A stretch of 64,000 nt of DNA from Corythoichthys intestinalis (GCF_030265065.1 NC_080397.1:28971001-29035000); one strand, 5' to 3'; numbered from the stretch's first letter, positions 22,858 through 35,290 are shown. The notes: generated by a model from the letters alone, not told the origin. Numbers and translations: made by a program.

Positions 22858-24046
22858 CAGGGCCGGATTATGGGGGGGTATGGGCCACAGGGCCAGGAGT
22901 TTTCGAGACCCCCCCCCGGATCCTACAAAAGTTTCTTTCTGCTCTTCATTTTTGCAAAGTCGTCCAGTAACTCATCAAAGTTGAGCTGTTGAACAAACTC
23001 TTATTCTATTGAAAGAAGGGAGAGTGAATTCAACAGATTTTAGCACATTTTCATCCTGAGCTCGTTTTTAATTCGAGGCAGTCTGGAGAATGACCGTTCC
23101 CCTTCACAGTTTGTTATTGGCAGGGTCAAAAATAGTCTGAGTGCTATGTAAACATTTGGGAACGTGGACTGTAAATCCAAATTTACCATGGTCTTTAGCA
23201 TTGTATTTGGACACTTTTGTTCCTCTGAAATGAATGATTTGTACTGAACAAGTTCATCTGCCAAGCTCATGGTCAGATCAGTGGGATACGCTGCAGCAAG
23301 AGATTTGGCCCTTAAAGTGAGCTCACTGTTGGACATATTATTAGTCATGAAAAGAACATGAAAAAAGATTGGTCAAGTGTGTGTATACAGTTAACCGATG
23401 GTTAAGACAGGACACAAGTTTGTCAATTAGAACATTGAACGTTTCAATCCGAAACTTCTCTTTTCTAAATTCTAAATTCAACACCTGGCTCTGCACTCTG
23501 CCATACATTTGCACTTCTTTGTAAGGAGGTCTTGTCTGTAGTCTTTGGAGACAGAATCAGTAGCATTTAAAGCTGACCATTCAAAAAAGGCAAAATTGTC
23601 TGTCTGTGCTGCCACAAAGTCATGAAGTGAAAGGAGAAGCTGCGCAGCTATGTGGATGTCAAAGTCATGTTTCTGCAACTGCAGGTTCGTGGCTTGGAAC
23701 CGCTGCAGTATTGTATCCCAAAAGTGGGCCATGAAAGCAATCTCTAAGATGTCCAGCTTGCCACAGAGTGTGGAGGCCTCACTCCTAGTTTCACATTTCT
23801 TCTGTGAATCTTTGGAAATATTGTTCAATCTCTCAGTTGTGCATAATATTTCCAAAGAGCCTTTGTTGATTCAGCTCTTGAACTCCAGTGCGTTCCTGAC
23901 AAAGATTTCAGGGTGAGTTTCACATCTGTATCACAGAACACCTTTCCTGTCCCAAATCACACACTGCCATTTCCCCCCCAGGCCCCTGGACCCTTGGGCC
24001 CCTGGGCGCCGGCCCCACTGTTCCGGTCCGTAATACGGCCATGACT
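22858..24046 (-). pseudogene. Fossil hAT transposase with C-terminal dimerisation domain
   Basis: Two open minus-strand blocks remain. 23478-23855 encodes ETRSEASTLCGKLDILEIAF and the following RNase H-fold helical region. 23040-23348 encodes YPTDLTMSLADELVQYKSF and FPNVYIALRLFLTLPITNCE, then GERSFSRLPRIKNELR, which is the classic hATC signature. The N-terminal BED/TTF finger and the first catalytic part are missing, and frames change between the blocks. The borders resemble GGCCGGATTATGG and, inverted, CCGTAATACGGCC. Full-length relatives are often annotated in fish as TTF-type zinc finger proteins with HAT dimerisation. Confidence 0.85.
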
Positions 24047-24218
24047 AACGCCGCCTCTCCGACTTTTCGCATCTAGTTGTAACCAGGTATATGTCATATC
24101 TAAAATGACATCGTTCAGGACGAAATACTGTAAATCACTATTATGTGCATTTTGACACAGTTATTCCCATTTGATAGACCACCATAACACAGTTTAGAAG
24201 TGGTCCTTAACTACATAA

Positions 24219-25009
24219 TAGGCATGTACTGGTATGAGATTCTAACGGTATGATAACCTTAAGCCAAAATTTCACGGTATCACGATATTGCAATTAATGC
24301 TCTAAAATGTGTTACTTTAAGATATCTGGGTTAAAAACAAAACTAAACTTTTTTTCCATTGAACAAGAGCCTAAACCCACAGCCCCAGCTCAACATAATT
24401 ACCATCAGAACAGAAATAATTGAATTATTTTCCATAAAAGCATGTGTGTATGACTCGTATTATGTTTACATTATACTCACACTCTCTTTGTCAACACAGA
24501 CAGTTGCCAGAGAGAAAGAAACACCTCGTTTTACCACCGCTAAACACACACTGGAGTTAACTCTCGTAACTGGTGGGAAACATTCATGACAGTGTTTACT
24601 AACCTTTAATCCTGTATAAATGCGAGATCATATTGGAGGTATTGCCTCCTCGGCAGTCACCATCCGCAAACATGTTTTACATGTCGGTTGGCCCTACTCC
24701 TCTAAGCCGGGGCCGCCTGTAACATTTCTGTAGCCGAAGTATTCCCATACCAGCGATGGGGGGAAAAGTTCAGGAGTTTCACCTCCTCCAGCCATCGTGT
24801 AGCACAGCTGACACACTGACACTGAGCAACAACCGGTGGGGGAGGGTTGAACCTTGCAGTTACAAGTGAGGGATTTCTCCCAGCATTTTTGGGACATAAA
24901 AAATAGCTAATACCTTAGGGGATGGCATGACGGAAAAATTTTGCGGTTTTGAAACGCTGATGTTTTCATACAACGGTATACCTTGAAATCGGTAATCGGC
25001 ACATGTCTA
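24219..25009. mobile_element. hAT-like non-autonomous element (791 bp)
   Basis: Starts TAGGCATGTACTGGTATGAG and ends GGTAATCGGCACATGTCTA. Flanks CTACATAA and TTACATAA match at 7 of 8. Subterminal 'cggtat' motifs occur. Non-coding. Confidence 0.75.
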
Positions 25010-25576
25010 TTACATAATAAATCAGATTTTGAGCAATTTTTATTTTGATTGGATTTTGTTGGAAAATTTCATTTGGATACAATAGTAGCTGGTGTCAAAC
25101 TCAAGGCCTGTCAAATGATTTTATGTGGCCCAAATAGGCAAACCGTGCATTAACTTGGTGTTTCTCACTAAATACAGTATTGTGATGTGACGTTGCAAGT
25201 ATTTTCTTGTCGCAAACCCTCCTTTTAAAATCAAAGTAGTTGTTCAATATGAAGTTTTTACTTGTTTCTAATAAAAAAAATATCAGCATGGTTAAATTTG
25301 CTATTAAGAGTTTGTCACTTTTTTTTTCACTCATGCCTGCCAAGCGTAACTGCCTGAGCTCATGCATGGCGCGCATGTTTGTACGAGCACAAACACAAAG
25401 CAACGAGTGTTTGGCCCATCAATCGGCGACAAAAATGTAAAAACGGCAAACGTGTTTGTTTACTGTTAGTAGCAAGTCTTAAGTGTGTTAGAAAAGTGTT
25501 ATTGCCGAGCAGAGACTATGAGTGGAGGCTTAAATATACACACCCACATTTTATATATATATATAAATACATATAT
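25010..25576. other. Relic of a 'tggtgtcaaactc' hAT-like repeat, no gene
   Basis: 25085-25130 (TGGTGTCAAACTCAAGGCCTG...GGCCC) matches the ends of elements near 30545, 43998 and 53860. The rest is unremarkable and finishes in a short (TA)n. Confidence 0.45.
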
Positions 25577-26177
25577 TAGGGCTGTCAAAATTATCGCGTT
25601 AACGGGCGGTAATTAATTTTTTAAATTAATTTAAAATATTTGACGCAATTAACGCACATGCCCTGCTCAAACAGATTAAAATGACAACAGTGTAATGTCC
25701 TCCGCTTGTTATTTGTTTTTTGGTGTTGGCACCCTCTGCTGGCGCTTGGGCCCAAATGATTTTATGGGATTCAGCACAATGAGTGAGCTACTCGTTTATT
25801 TTTTGATTGAAAATTTTACAAATTTTAATAAAACGAAAACATTTAGAGGGGTTTTAATATAAAATTTCTATAACTTGTACTAACATTATGTTTTAAGAAC
25901 TAGAAGTCTTTCCATCCATGGATCGCTTTAAGAGAATTTTAATAATGTTAATGCCATCTTGTTGATTTACTGTCATAATAAACAAATACAGTACTTATGT
26001 ACCGTATGTTGAATGTATACTGTATATCCTTCTTTTGTCTTTTCTTTCCATTCCAACAATAATTTACAGAAAAATATGGCATATTTTATAGATGGTTTGA
26101 ATTGCGATTAATTACGATTAATTCATTTTTAAGCTGTAATTAACTGGATTAAAAATTGTAATCGTTTGACAGCCCTA
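25577..26177. mobile_element. hAT-like element with GGGCTGTCAAA ends (601 bp)
   Basis: Left TAGGGCTGTCAAAATTATCG and right CGTTTGACAGCCCTA are inverted repeats. Subterminal 'cgattaattacgattaat' motifs occur. No clear target duplication, because the left flank is a TA microsatellite. Interior 25900-26030 is shared with the element at 2155-3054. Confidence 0.8.
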
Positions 26178-27475
26178 AGAACTCTTGTGTTTGATAGAAC
26201 AATATGTCTATATGGCCATAGCAGTTTCATGGCGCTTTAAGCCCCCGAACAATTTTTAATTTGTCCGTTTTACCCTGGAGACCCCCGTTTACAGACACAG
26301 AGCAACCGCCTTTGTTTCAACCCAGCCACAAAAAGAAGGTAAGTAATTATATTGATTATTCGACATGTCTATTACTTTTAGCTTAGAATCATTAATTGAT
26401 TTCTAATATTTAGTTTTTTAAAAAAAACAACAAAAAACAACAACAACAAAAAACGACTTTATAAAATTATTCACTCGCATATCTTAAACCTTTAAACAAA
26501 TTACGTCTCAATGAAAAAAATAGTGTCTGTAAATAGGTCACGGATATCTACCTCATAACTTTTGCTTAATTGTTTTTTTTTGTTGTTGTTGTTGTTACTG
26601 ACGCATTGTCCCCGATATTTTAGATCATAAATTATCCATCCAAAGAAAAATTGAGGGGGGAAAAAAAACGTTTAAAAGGGTAAATATATGAAAAAGAAAA
26701 TCTCGACCACTCATTGATGTCTGCGACTTCTGCATTGCGACCCTTGTTATATTACCGTGTTTCATAAAATCCCAAAAAGTCCGGTTGTGGCCATTCGCAG
26801 CTGTGTCTTGACATTCGTTGAGACATGCTACACAGAGTTTTTAGATCAAAACAACTCGATTTTGTCACATAATGCATTTTCTTCTTCTCATGCCTGCATG
26901 TGACCAGTAATTTTCCAGATTTAATCAATAAACTGATAAACTTGTTTTTTTGTCCGGTTGTTTTTTTTTTTTTTTTTTTATCTTTTTTTAATCATTCTTA
27001 TTCTAGATTTTTTTCTGGTTGTTGTTGTTATTACTGACATTTTTTTTCTCCACACTTAAGCCCAGTTGTGGGTGATAACCCATGATTGAGCTGTTCAATA
27101 CTGTATTAGTTATATGATGAACATGATTGTATATGTAAATAATTACTTTGTGAGTCAATTTACACCAATTTTAAAATTTCAGGTGGTCGCTTTTATAAAA
27201 ACAAGTTCAAATGAACTATGACCACCCAGTGACCCAAATAAGATATGACACAATACTGCCATCTTTTGAATGACTGGAATAACTACAATTACAATTACTA
27301 TAATTACGTGTCCGCAATTACTGAATCAGTCCTGATAACCACTTAACTTGAATAGAGAATAACATGAAAACTGAGTTTTGTTAATACATACTTGGAATAC
27401 TTATACAGTATATAAAATCATGCCTTTCAGCTTTCCTGTTGATTGAAGCTCCTCAACCCGAAATAACTTTAAAAC
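26178..27475. other. AT-rich intergenic, nothing recognised
   Basis: Several homopolymer A and T runs and no frame, TIR or repeat that I could support. Confidence 0.6.
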
Positions 27476-28425
27476 CAACGGCGTAGGTTTGGTTTTAATA
27501 TTGGTAGGGACGATATAACAGCATAACCTGCATGTACACTTTTTGCTGGGCACGGGACATTAATAAGACCAAACATATTTGGTGAATAGGGGTCAGGGCT
27601 ACATTTCTCACCAATATGAACCTAATTAATTGATAGGCTAAATGATTAACGCAAAATAAATCTGTATTGACCTATACTAACTTTCACACTGCAAATTTAT
27701 AACATCTTAATCTGATAATTTGTGTTAAATCTAGTCAAATAATTTTCACCATCTTTATTTGAGTGTTAAAGGCTAGTTAACCGATTAATGCGTCAAATTC
27801 TTCCACTTACTTGAAGTAAATATGACTATTTGTTTATATTGAGCCCATACATCTAAAAGTTGGTCATTTTTCACCTAAATCAAAAAAAAAAAAAAAAATT
27901 CAAATAATTTTTTGAACAGTATTCTTGAATTAAGAACATTTCTGACAAAAGTGTTTCTTTTAAGATTAAATATACAAACGTTTTGCTTAAAATAAGTCTG
28001 TTAAGCTTATTTTCAGCTAGCTATTTTTCTTTCAATAAATCTAAATGAGTAAAATTGACTTGAAGCACTGTAGCAGTAGCAAAATTAGTGGCGTGTTACC
28101 CACCTCCACAACATTGACGTCTTTTTACATTACTAACAGTGGCTGCTGCTGGCAGAAAAAAATTCATATTTGAAGAGGGTGGGGGGAGGCGGCATGTTGT
28201 ATTTCTGTGGGGTTGTGAATGGGTGTGTGTGTGGGGGGGGGGGTTCAAGTCATCAGCCAATCAAACGTGCGTTTGAGGGGGAGGGGAAATGGACTGGCAC
28301 ATTCAGCTAGTGAAAACGGGTCAGTGTAAGTCTGAACATAATGAAAGTACTGTAATTCACCTAATAATGGTAGGTTCAATTCTATCCTTACAACATATGG
28401 GAAGATGATCAAAATGACCTACATA

Positions 28426-30054
28426 CAGTGCCTTGCAAAAGTATTCGGCCCCCTTGAACCTTGCAACCTTTCGCCACATTTCAGGCTTCAAACATAAAGA
28501 TATAAAATTTTAATTTTTTTGTCAAGAATCAACAACATGTGGGACACAATCGTGAAGTGGAACAAAATTTATTGGATAATTTAAACTTTTTTAACAAATA
28601 AAAAACTGAAAAGTGGGGCGTGCAATATTATTCGGCCCCCTTGCGTTAATACTTTGTAGCGCCACCTTTTGCTCCAATTACAGCTGCAAGTCGCTTGGGG
28701 TATGTTTCTATCAGTTTTGCACATCGAGAGACTGACATTCTTACCCATTCTTCCTTGCAAAACAGCTCGAGCTCAGTGAGGTTGGATGGAGAGTGTTTGT
28801 GAACAGCAATCTTCAGCTCTTTCCACAGATTCTCGATTGGATTCAGGTCTGGACTTTGACTTGGCCATTCTAACACCTGGATACGTTTATTTTTGAACCA
28901 TTCCATTGTAGATTTGGCTTTATGTTTTGGATCATTGTCCTGTTGGAAGATGAATCTCCGTCCCAGTCTCAGGTCTTGTACAGATACCAACAGGTTTTCT
29001 TCCAGAATGTTCCTGTATTTGGCTGCATCCATCTTCCCGTCAATTTTAACAGTCTTCCCTGTCCCTGCTGAAGAAAAGCAGGCCCAAACCATGATGCTGC
29101 CACCACCATGTTTGACAGTGGGGATGGTGTGTTCAGGGTGATGAGCTGTGTTGCTTTTACGCCAAACATATCGTTTTGCATTGTGGCCAAAAAGTTCAAT
29201 TTTGGTTTCATCTGACCACAGCACCTTCTTCCACGTTTGGTGTGTCTCCCAGGTGGCTTGTGGCAAACTTTAAACGAGACTTTTTATGGATATCTTTGAA
29301 AAATGGCTTTCTTCTTGCCACTCTTCCATAAAGGCCAGATTTGTGCAGTGTACGACTGATTGTTGTCCTATGGACAGACTCTCCCACCTCAGCTGTAGAT
29401 CTCTGCAGTTCATCCAGAGTGATCATGGGCCTCTTGGCTGCATCTCTGATCAGTTTTCTCCTTGTTTGAGAAGAAAGTTTGGAAGGACGGCCGGGTCTTG
29501 GTAGATTTGCAGTGGTCTGATGCTCCTTCCATTTCAATATGATGGCTTGCACAGTGCTCCTTGAGATGTTTAAAGCTTGGGAAATCTTTTTGTAACCAAA
29601 TCCGGCTTTAAACTTGTCCACAACAGTATCTCGGACCTGCCTGGTGTGTTCCTTGGTTTTCATAATGCTCTCTGCACTTTAAACAGAACCCTGAGACTAT
29701 CACAGAGCAGGTGCATTTATACGGAGACTTGATTACACACAGGTGGATTCTATTTATCATCATCGGTCATTTAGGACAACATTGGATCATTCAGAGATCC
29801 TCACTGAACTTCTGGAGTGAGTTTGCTGCACTGAAAGTAAAGGGGCCGAATAATATTGCACGCCCCACTTTTCAGTTTTTTATTTGTTAAAAAAGTTTAA
29901 ATCATCCAATAAATGTTGTCCCACTTCACGATTGTGTCCCACTTGTTGTTGATTCTTGACAAAAAAATTAAATTTCATATCTTTATGTTTGAAGCCTGAA
30001 ATGTGGCGAAAGGTTGCAAGATTCAAGGGGGCCGAATACTTTTGCAAGGCACTG
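28426..30054 (-). mobile_element. Tc1-like DNA transposon, copy 2, both ends intact
   Basis: 1629 bp, bounded by CAGTGCCTTGCAAAAGTATT and its inverse AATACTTTTGCAAGGCACTG, with TA on each side (28424-28425 and 30055-30056). TIRs of ~200 bp contain the inner repeat AAAAACTGAAAAGTGGGGCG, the double-binding-site layout of IR/DR Tc1 elements. It is inserted in the hAT-like element 27476-30174. Near-identity with copy 1 shows recent spread. Confidence 0.95.
28646..29663 (-). pseudogene. Tc1-like transposase, one frameshift
   Basis: The N-terminal frame 29208-29663 (MKTKEHTRQVRDTVVDKF..., HTH and GRPS hook) breaks at about 29235, where two bases present in copy 1 are missing. It resumes as 28646-29266 with WSDETKIELFG, FQQDNDPKHKA and [11 protein letters not shown] (all three catalytic residues) and the native C-terminus AAVIGAKGGATKY. 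It has a different lesion from copy 1. Confidence 0.92.
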
Positions 30055-30639
30055 TAACTGAAGTCATTATATAATGCAAATAAGGTTGCTCAAAAGTTGG
30101 TGGGGATAATTTGAGCATCCTGAAAATTTGCTAGTGTTATGTCCCTACCGTCCCTATGCAAACCTACGCCCTTGATTAAAACAGTATCTCCAATTTGTTT
30201 TTTCTGGTCTCTAAATGAGTCCCCCATGAACAGGGATAAATAAGATCCGCTTCCATCCTTGTGTGAGGACAATGTGTTAAATCCAATTTTCTTTCATCTC
30301 TGGCCAATTGTAGCAGTCCTAGCTACAATTAATACAGATAAATAATTTAAAACCTATTTAAAATATGCTTCCATCAGAGCTGAACTTATTTTCACCTACT
30401 TTGAGCAATTCAAACCACTAGATAGCGCTACTTCCACATAATTATGGACTGGGATGCCATGAAAGAGTGATTAACGCATGTGCCTCATATTTCTACAATT
30501 CATCTCGGCTCAAGCCTTATAGTTTAGAGTTGGAATAGTCTATGCCAGGGGTGTCAAACGTACGGCTCGCGGGGGACCCTACCAGTGGATCCAATCTGGC
30601 CTGTGGGTTTGTTCTGACTGACATTCATATTGTAGCTCA

Positions 30640-32370
30640 GGGGTCGGGAACCTTTTTAACTGAGACAGCCAAAACACCTAACATATTTTAAAATATGGTT
30701 CCACGAGAGCAATAAAGTAGGTGTGAGTGCAATTGAGCGCATCATGCAGGACTGAGAGTGAGGGTACGCTCGGCTTTTAAAGGCAGTCTCCGAGTTGTGA
30801 ATGAAATAAATCTTTAGATAACAACAACAAAGGCCTAAAGGCCGAGTTACAGTGCATCACAAAAGTGAGTACACCCCTCGCATTTCTGCAGATATTTAAG
30901 TATGTCTTTTCATGGGACAACACTGACAAAATGACACTTTGACACAATGAAAAGTAGTCTGTGTGCAGCTTATATAACAGAATTTATTTCCCCCTCAAAA
31001 TAGCTCAAAATATAGCCATTAATACATAAACCCCTGGCAACAAAAGTGAGTACACCCCTATGGAAAAAACTTACATCCCTAAATGTCCAAATTGAGTACT
31101 GCTTGTCATTTTCCCTCCAAAATGTCATGTGACTCGTTGCAGGACTGCTGTCAGAATTGCCACAGAGTTTGAAGAGGTGGGGGTCAGCCTGTTAGCGCTC
31201 AGACCATATGCCGCATTCTACATCCCGCAAACAGTTTGCTGAAGACATGTCAACAAAGCCCATGGATTACTGGAACCATGTCCTATGGTCTGATGAGACT
31301 GGCGGGCTTTCTTGTGTACTGTCTTCAGAAGAGGCTTCCTCCTGGGATGACAGCCATGCATACCAATTTGATGTAGAGAGCGGCGTATTGTCTGAGCACT
31401 AACAGGCTGACCCCCCCATCTCTTCAATCTCTGCAGCAATACTGACAGTACTCCTGTAATGAGTCACATGACATTTTGGAGGGAAAATGACAAGCAGTAC
31501 TCAATTTGGACATTTAGGCATGTACGTAGTTCCCATGCGGTGTACTCACTTTTGTTGCCAGGGGTTTAGATATTAATAGCTATATTTTGAGGGGAAAAGA
31601 AATTAAATCTACTATTTAAGCTGCACACAGACTACTTTTCATTGTGTCAAAGTGTCATTTTGTCAGTGTTGTCCCATGAAAAGATATATATCTGCAGATA
31701 TGCGAGGGGTGTACTCACTTTTGTGATACACTGTATGCTTACACGTCAGACCTGCGCCGTCAAGGAAGAGCTTGGCATTGGTTCTTCGAATGTTACAATT
31801 GTTAGTTGCGCACTTACCACTTGGAAAATAACAAATAGAAACATGGTGTGGTGCAGCGTATATTTCCTTGAAGAAGAAATCCCAACCAGGAGGGGCGTTT
31901 GCATAACAGTGGCCGAGACAGGTGGAGCTTCTCAGGGCAGCCGTTTCATGAGTCTCGCTCTCTTGGAAGTGGCGACAATTTTGAAAGTGAAACTGTTCGC
32001 GCCTCTGTGACTTGGGTTACCACGCAGTTCACTTTCGTGGTTTAATTTTTCCCAATGCATTATTTATATACTGCAGTTCACTCAGCATTGAGTTGGTAGG
32101 GTCCAATCCCGCTGCTGGCAGAGCAGAGACTTAACACGCGAGACGAACTCTGTACTAACTCCCATCTCCGTGCTATGCGCAACGGGAGGACCACCAATGG
32201 GCAGTGAATTGAAGCATATTATTGTGACGTACGTTTGAAGCTCCAAGAAAAATGTGTGAATGCACCATCAGCTCATCCCAGTTCATTCATGTCAAGCAAT
32301 CTATTTAAAATTATGAGTTGGCGGAGAGCCAGAAGCACTCATCAAAAGAGCCAGATACGGCTTGCAAGAC
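30640..32370. mobile_element. hAT-like element ('ggtcgggaacc' family), interrupted
   Basis: Left CAGGGGTCGGGAACCTTTTT, and near the right GCGGAGAGCCAGAAGCAC and AAGAGCCAGATACGGCTTGC, are the usual ends of this family. The body is shared with the fragment at 16779-17300. A fold-back Tc1 derivative (30851-31734) is inserted. A different repeat end (CCAGGGGTGTCAAACGTACGG) lies just upstream at 30546. Confidence 0.65.
30851..31734. mobile_element. Fold-back derivative of a Tc1-like element
   Basis: Ends CAGTGCATCACAAAAGTGAG and CTCACTTTTGTGATACACTG with TA on both sides. The inverted arms extend ~360 bp on each side (30851-31219 against 31378-31734). They run through the TIR and 5' UTR and into the coding region for the transposase N-terminus, with ~160 bp of spacer holding another piece of the same gene. 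The right arm encodes QRLKRWGGQPVSAQTIRRSL on the minus strand and the left arm the equivalent on the plus strand. It cannot make transposase. Confidence 0.88.
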
Positions 32371-33139
32371 AGGCTCATTCATACTGTTCATATTGAATCA
32401 CACGCTTTAATTTTGACATCAGTGCGATAAAACCGGACATTTGTTTTGTGTGATCGAGTTTGCGCACATCGACACTGTCCATAGTCACATTTGTTCAGTC
32501 GCCTCAGGTCGGTTTGCTCAATGCTCAACCGCTTTTTTCCATCACTGTGTACAGTATGAATATCCAACCGAAATGAATCCCTTAATAACATTTTGGGAAA
32601 TTGTTTTTTTTTTTTTTAAATCCAGCATCTTTTTGTGTATTACTCAAATCCATAATGGATCATCACAGCACATTTAAATTTGCACATGAACCCATAAAGT
32701 TTGAAAGCCAACTGCAACATTGTCATCGCAAGAGAGCGCTGTCGCCTCCACAATCAGGTCGCATTTTCGATGCTATTTTTTGGCGTTTTGAGATCAAAAC
32801 TTAGTACAAATGTGTAAATTTCAAAAAATCGGTCGAGCCGTTTCGGAGTCCATAGGGAACTAACACACACAGAAAAATTCCATTTATATACAGTATAAGT
32901 TTAGTGTTGCTGTATATTTGGACTGCGCAAAAATTCTGTGCAAGAAAAAAAGGCCCACATCCCACCGACCCATGTTGAAAAATAAAGATTGGGGACCACT
33001 GCTTTATAGAGCAAGTGACATTTTTGTTAATCAAAAAAAAAAAAATCTCAGGAAGGCCTGGCATCCACATAAGTGGACATCACATTTTGGGTTATATATA
33101 TATATATTTTTTTTTTTTAAATATTATGCATAACATTTA
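32371..33139. other. Intergenic, no gene recognised
   Basis: The segment around 32770-32870 (TTTCAAAAAATCGGTCGAGCC) resembles low-copy intergenic repeats. No coding exon could be supported. Confidence 0.45.
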
Positions 33140-33263
33140 CAGGTAGTCCCCGGTTTACGAACGAGTTCCGTTCCTGCGCTGGCGATGTAACCCGGATTTC
33201 CGCGTAAATCGGAATTAACCCTTTAAATACCTCAAAACACCCTCTAAATAGAAAAATAATAAT

Positions 33264-33265
33264 AC

Positions 33266-33300
<35 letters not shown>

Positions 33301-33317
33301 TATATATATACACATAT

Positions 33318-33375
<58 letters not shown>
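33264..33375. repeat. Compound (TA)n(CA)n microsatellite
   Basis: Alternating (TA) and (CA) blocks, the longest CA block about 15 units at 33323-33352. It abuts the left end of the Tc1 element. Confidence 0.95.
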
Positions 33376-33376
<1 letters not shown>

Positions 33377-34423
33377 CTCACTGGCCACTTTATTAGGTAC
33401 ACCATGCTAGTAACGGGTTGGACCCCCTTTTGCCTAGGTGCTCTATTGGATTGAGATCTGGTGATTGTGGAGGCCATTTGAGTACAGTGAACTCATTGTC
33501 ATGTTCAAGAAACCAGTCTGAGATGATTCCAGCTTTATGACATGGCGCATTTTCTTGCTGAGAGTAGCCATCAGAAGTTGGGTACATTGTGGTCATAAAG
33601 GGATGGACATGGTCAGCAACAATAGGTAGGCTGTGGCGTTCCAATGATTCTAAATTGGTACCAAGGGGCCCAAAGAGTGCCAACAAAATATTCCCCACAC
33701 CATTACACCACCACCACCAGCCTGAACCATTGATACAAGGCAGGATGGATCCATGCTTTCATGTTGTTGACGCCAAATTCTGAGCCTACCATCGGAATGT
33801 CGCAGCAGAAATCGAGACTCATGAGACCAGGCAACATTTTTCCAATCTTCTATTGTCCAATTTCGATGAGCTTGTGCAAATTGTATCCTCAGTTTCCTGT
33901 TCTTAGCTGAAAGGAGTGGTCTTCTGCTGCTGTAGCCCATCTGCCTCAAAGTTCGACGTACTGTGCGTTCAGAGATGCTCTTCTGCCTACCTTGGTTGTA
34001 ACGGGTGGTTATTTGAGTCACTGTTGCCTTTCTATCAGCTCTAACCAGTCTGGCCATTCTCCTCTGACCTCTGGCATCAACAAGGCATTTCCGCCCACAG
34101 AACTGCCGCTCACTGGATATTTTTTCTTTTTCGGACCATTCTCTGTAAACCCTAGAGATGGTTGTGCGTGAAAATCCCAGGAGATCAGCAGTTTCTGAAA
34201 TACTCAGACCAGCCCTTCTGGCACCAACAACCATGCCACGTTCAAAGTCACTCAAATCACCTTTCTTCCCCATACTGATACTCGGTTTGAACTGCAGGAG
34301 ATTGTCTTAAACCGTGTTTTCATGCCTAAATGCACTGAGTTGCCGCCATGTGATTGGCTAATTAGAAATTAAGTGTTAATGAGCAGTTGGACAGGTGTAC
34401 CTAATAAAGTGGCCGCTGAGTGT
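33376..34423 (-). mobile_element. Tc1-like element, 'ggccactttattaggtacacc' type
   Basis: Short TIRs: CACTGGCCACTTTATTAGG on the left and CCTAATAAAGTGGCCGCTG on the right. About 1.05 kb, with a broken transposase. It sits in a pogo-like element. Confidence 0.9.
33393..34273 (-). pseudogene. Tc1-like transposase with lost catalytic residues
   Basis: The N-terminus MGKKGDLSDFERGMVVGARR opens an HTH region, followed by GRKCLVDARGQRRMARLV. The first catalytic Asp is His (WSHESRF in place of WSDESRF), and the second is Glu (QQENAPCHKA in place of QQDNAPCHKA). The third block DLNPIEH keeps its Glu. A frame change near 33690 separates the two halves (33650-34273 and 33393-33698). It is clearly dead. 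Confidence 0.9.
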
Positions 34424-35124
34424 ATACATATATATATATGTATATATCCAAATACATGTATTAGACGTCATTGTACTGTTCTTGCCAAGATGTTAGAGAT
34501 AAGTCCTAGCTAGACAGAGCTAAGCTCCGAAATGACGATGTCAGACGTCCATGTGGTTTGCTGGCTATATTTAGCTCCACATGACGTCAACACTTGCAGA
34601 ATCTAACCAAAATTAAATGAAATCAAATCATTCTCATCTTAACAGCAATTCAAATTTGCGTTTACAAATAGCTGCAGATGCAGCACTGTCAAACGATTAG
34701 CATGTATCAGTTAACGTCCGCACATCATCAAAAACAATCACATAAACTCGTCCCATGTATTCGACCACAATTCAAAACACACAATAAACAGTACAAAAGG
34801 GGTTATATAGAGCCGTCGCCTCTGGATGCTTCACAAGCAACAAAGGTGCACGCAGGTTGTCACCTCTGTCACTCGGCCCCACTGTGTGTGTGGGGTGGGC
34901 GCGTCTGTAAATGCGGTCGCTTACTGTTCTACGCTTATTGCACCAAAATAAAAGCATGCATTACAAAACAAAAGTCAACATTAAAAAAAAAAAACGAGAC
35001 GGAGGCATTATAAAGTCGAAATCGCGTAAGTCGTGTCTTTTGTAACCCGGGGACTACCTGTATAAATATTTTGGACAAAAAAAATTATAAATACTATTTC
35101 AATTTTATTCCTTTTGTTTTGATT

Positions 35125-35290
35125 AACTCATTTGCTGCCATTGCTGCATTAAGACGTCAATTCAATTTTGACTGGGAAGAATCTCTGTCAGACCTCACAG
35201 TCAAAATGGATACAGCCACTCCTCCCAGTTTAAGAAGTTACAAACAAAAATACACTCTGGTTATTCCCCCCAGCAACACTCCAAAGTAGA
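35125..35290. repeat. Palindromic GACGTC-family repeat
   Basis: Arms TTTTGACTGGGAAGA and inverted CTCCCAGTTTAAG with a central ACAGTCAAAATGG. A diverged copy. Confidence 0.45.

Larger units (their letters stand above)
27476..30174. mobile_element. hAT-like element, copy 1, interrupted by Tc1
   Basis: Left CAACGGCGTAGGTTTGG and right CAAACCTACGCCCTTG are inverted repeats, flanked by TTTAAAAC and ATTAAAAC (7 of 8). A second copy is at 51107-53280. Removing the Tc1 insertion (28426-30054) leaves ~1.07 kb without coding capacity. The interior 28070-28330 (CACCTCCACAACATTGACGTC...AGCCAATCAAACGTG) is shared with the other copy. Confidence 0.85.
33140..35060. mobile_element. pogo/Tigger-like TIR element, interrupted by Tc1
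   Basis: Left CAGGTAGTCCCCGGTTTACG and right GTAACCCGGGGACTACCTG are inverted and bounded by TA (33138-33139 and 35061-35062). No transposase of its own is seen. A Tc1-like element (33376-34423) and a TA/CA microsatellite lie inside. The superfamily is assigned by the TA target and end sequence only. Confidence 0.75.

Noticed and set aside
33117-33477. Frames rich in Tyr, Ile, Val and Cys
   Set aside because: Translation of TA/CA microsatellites.
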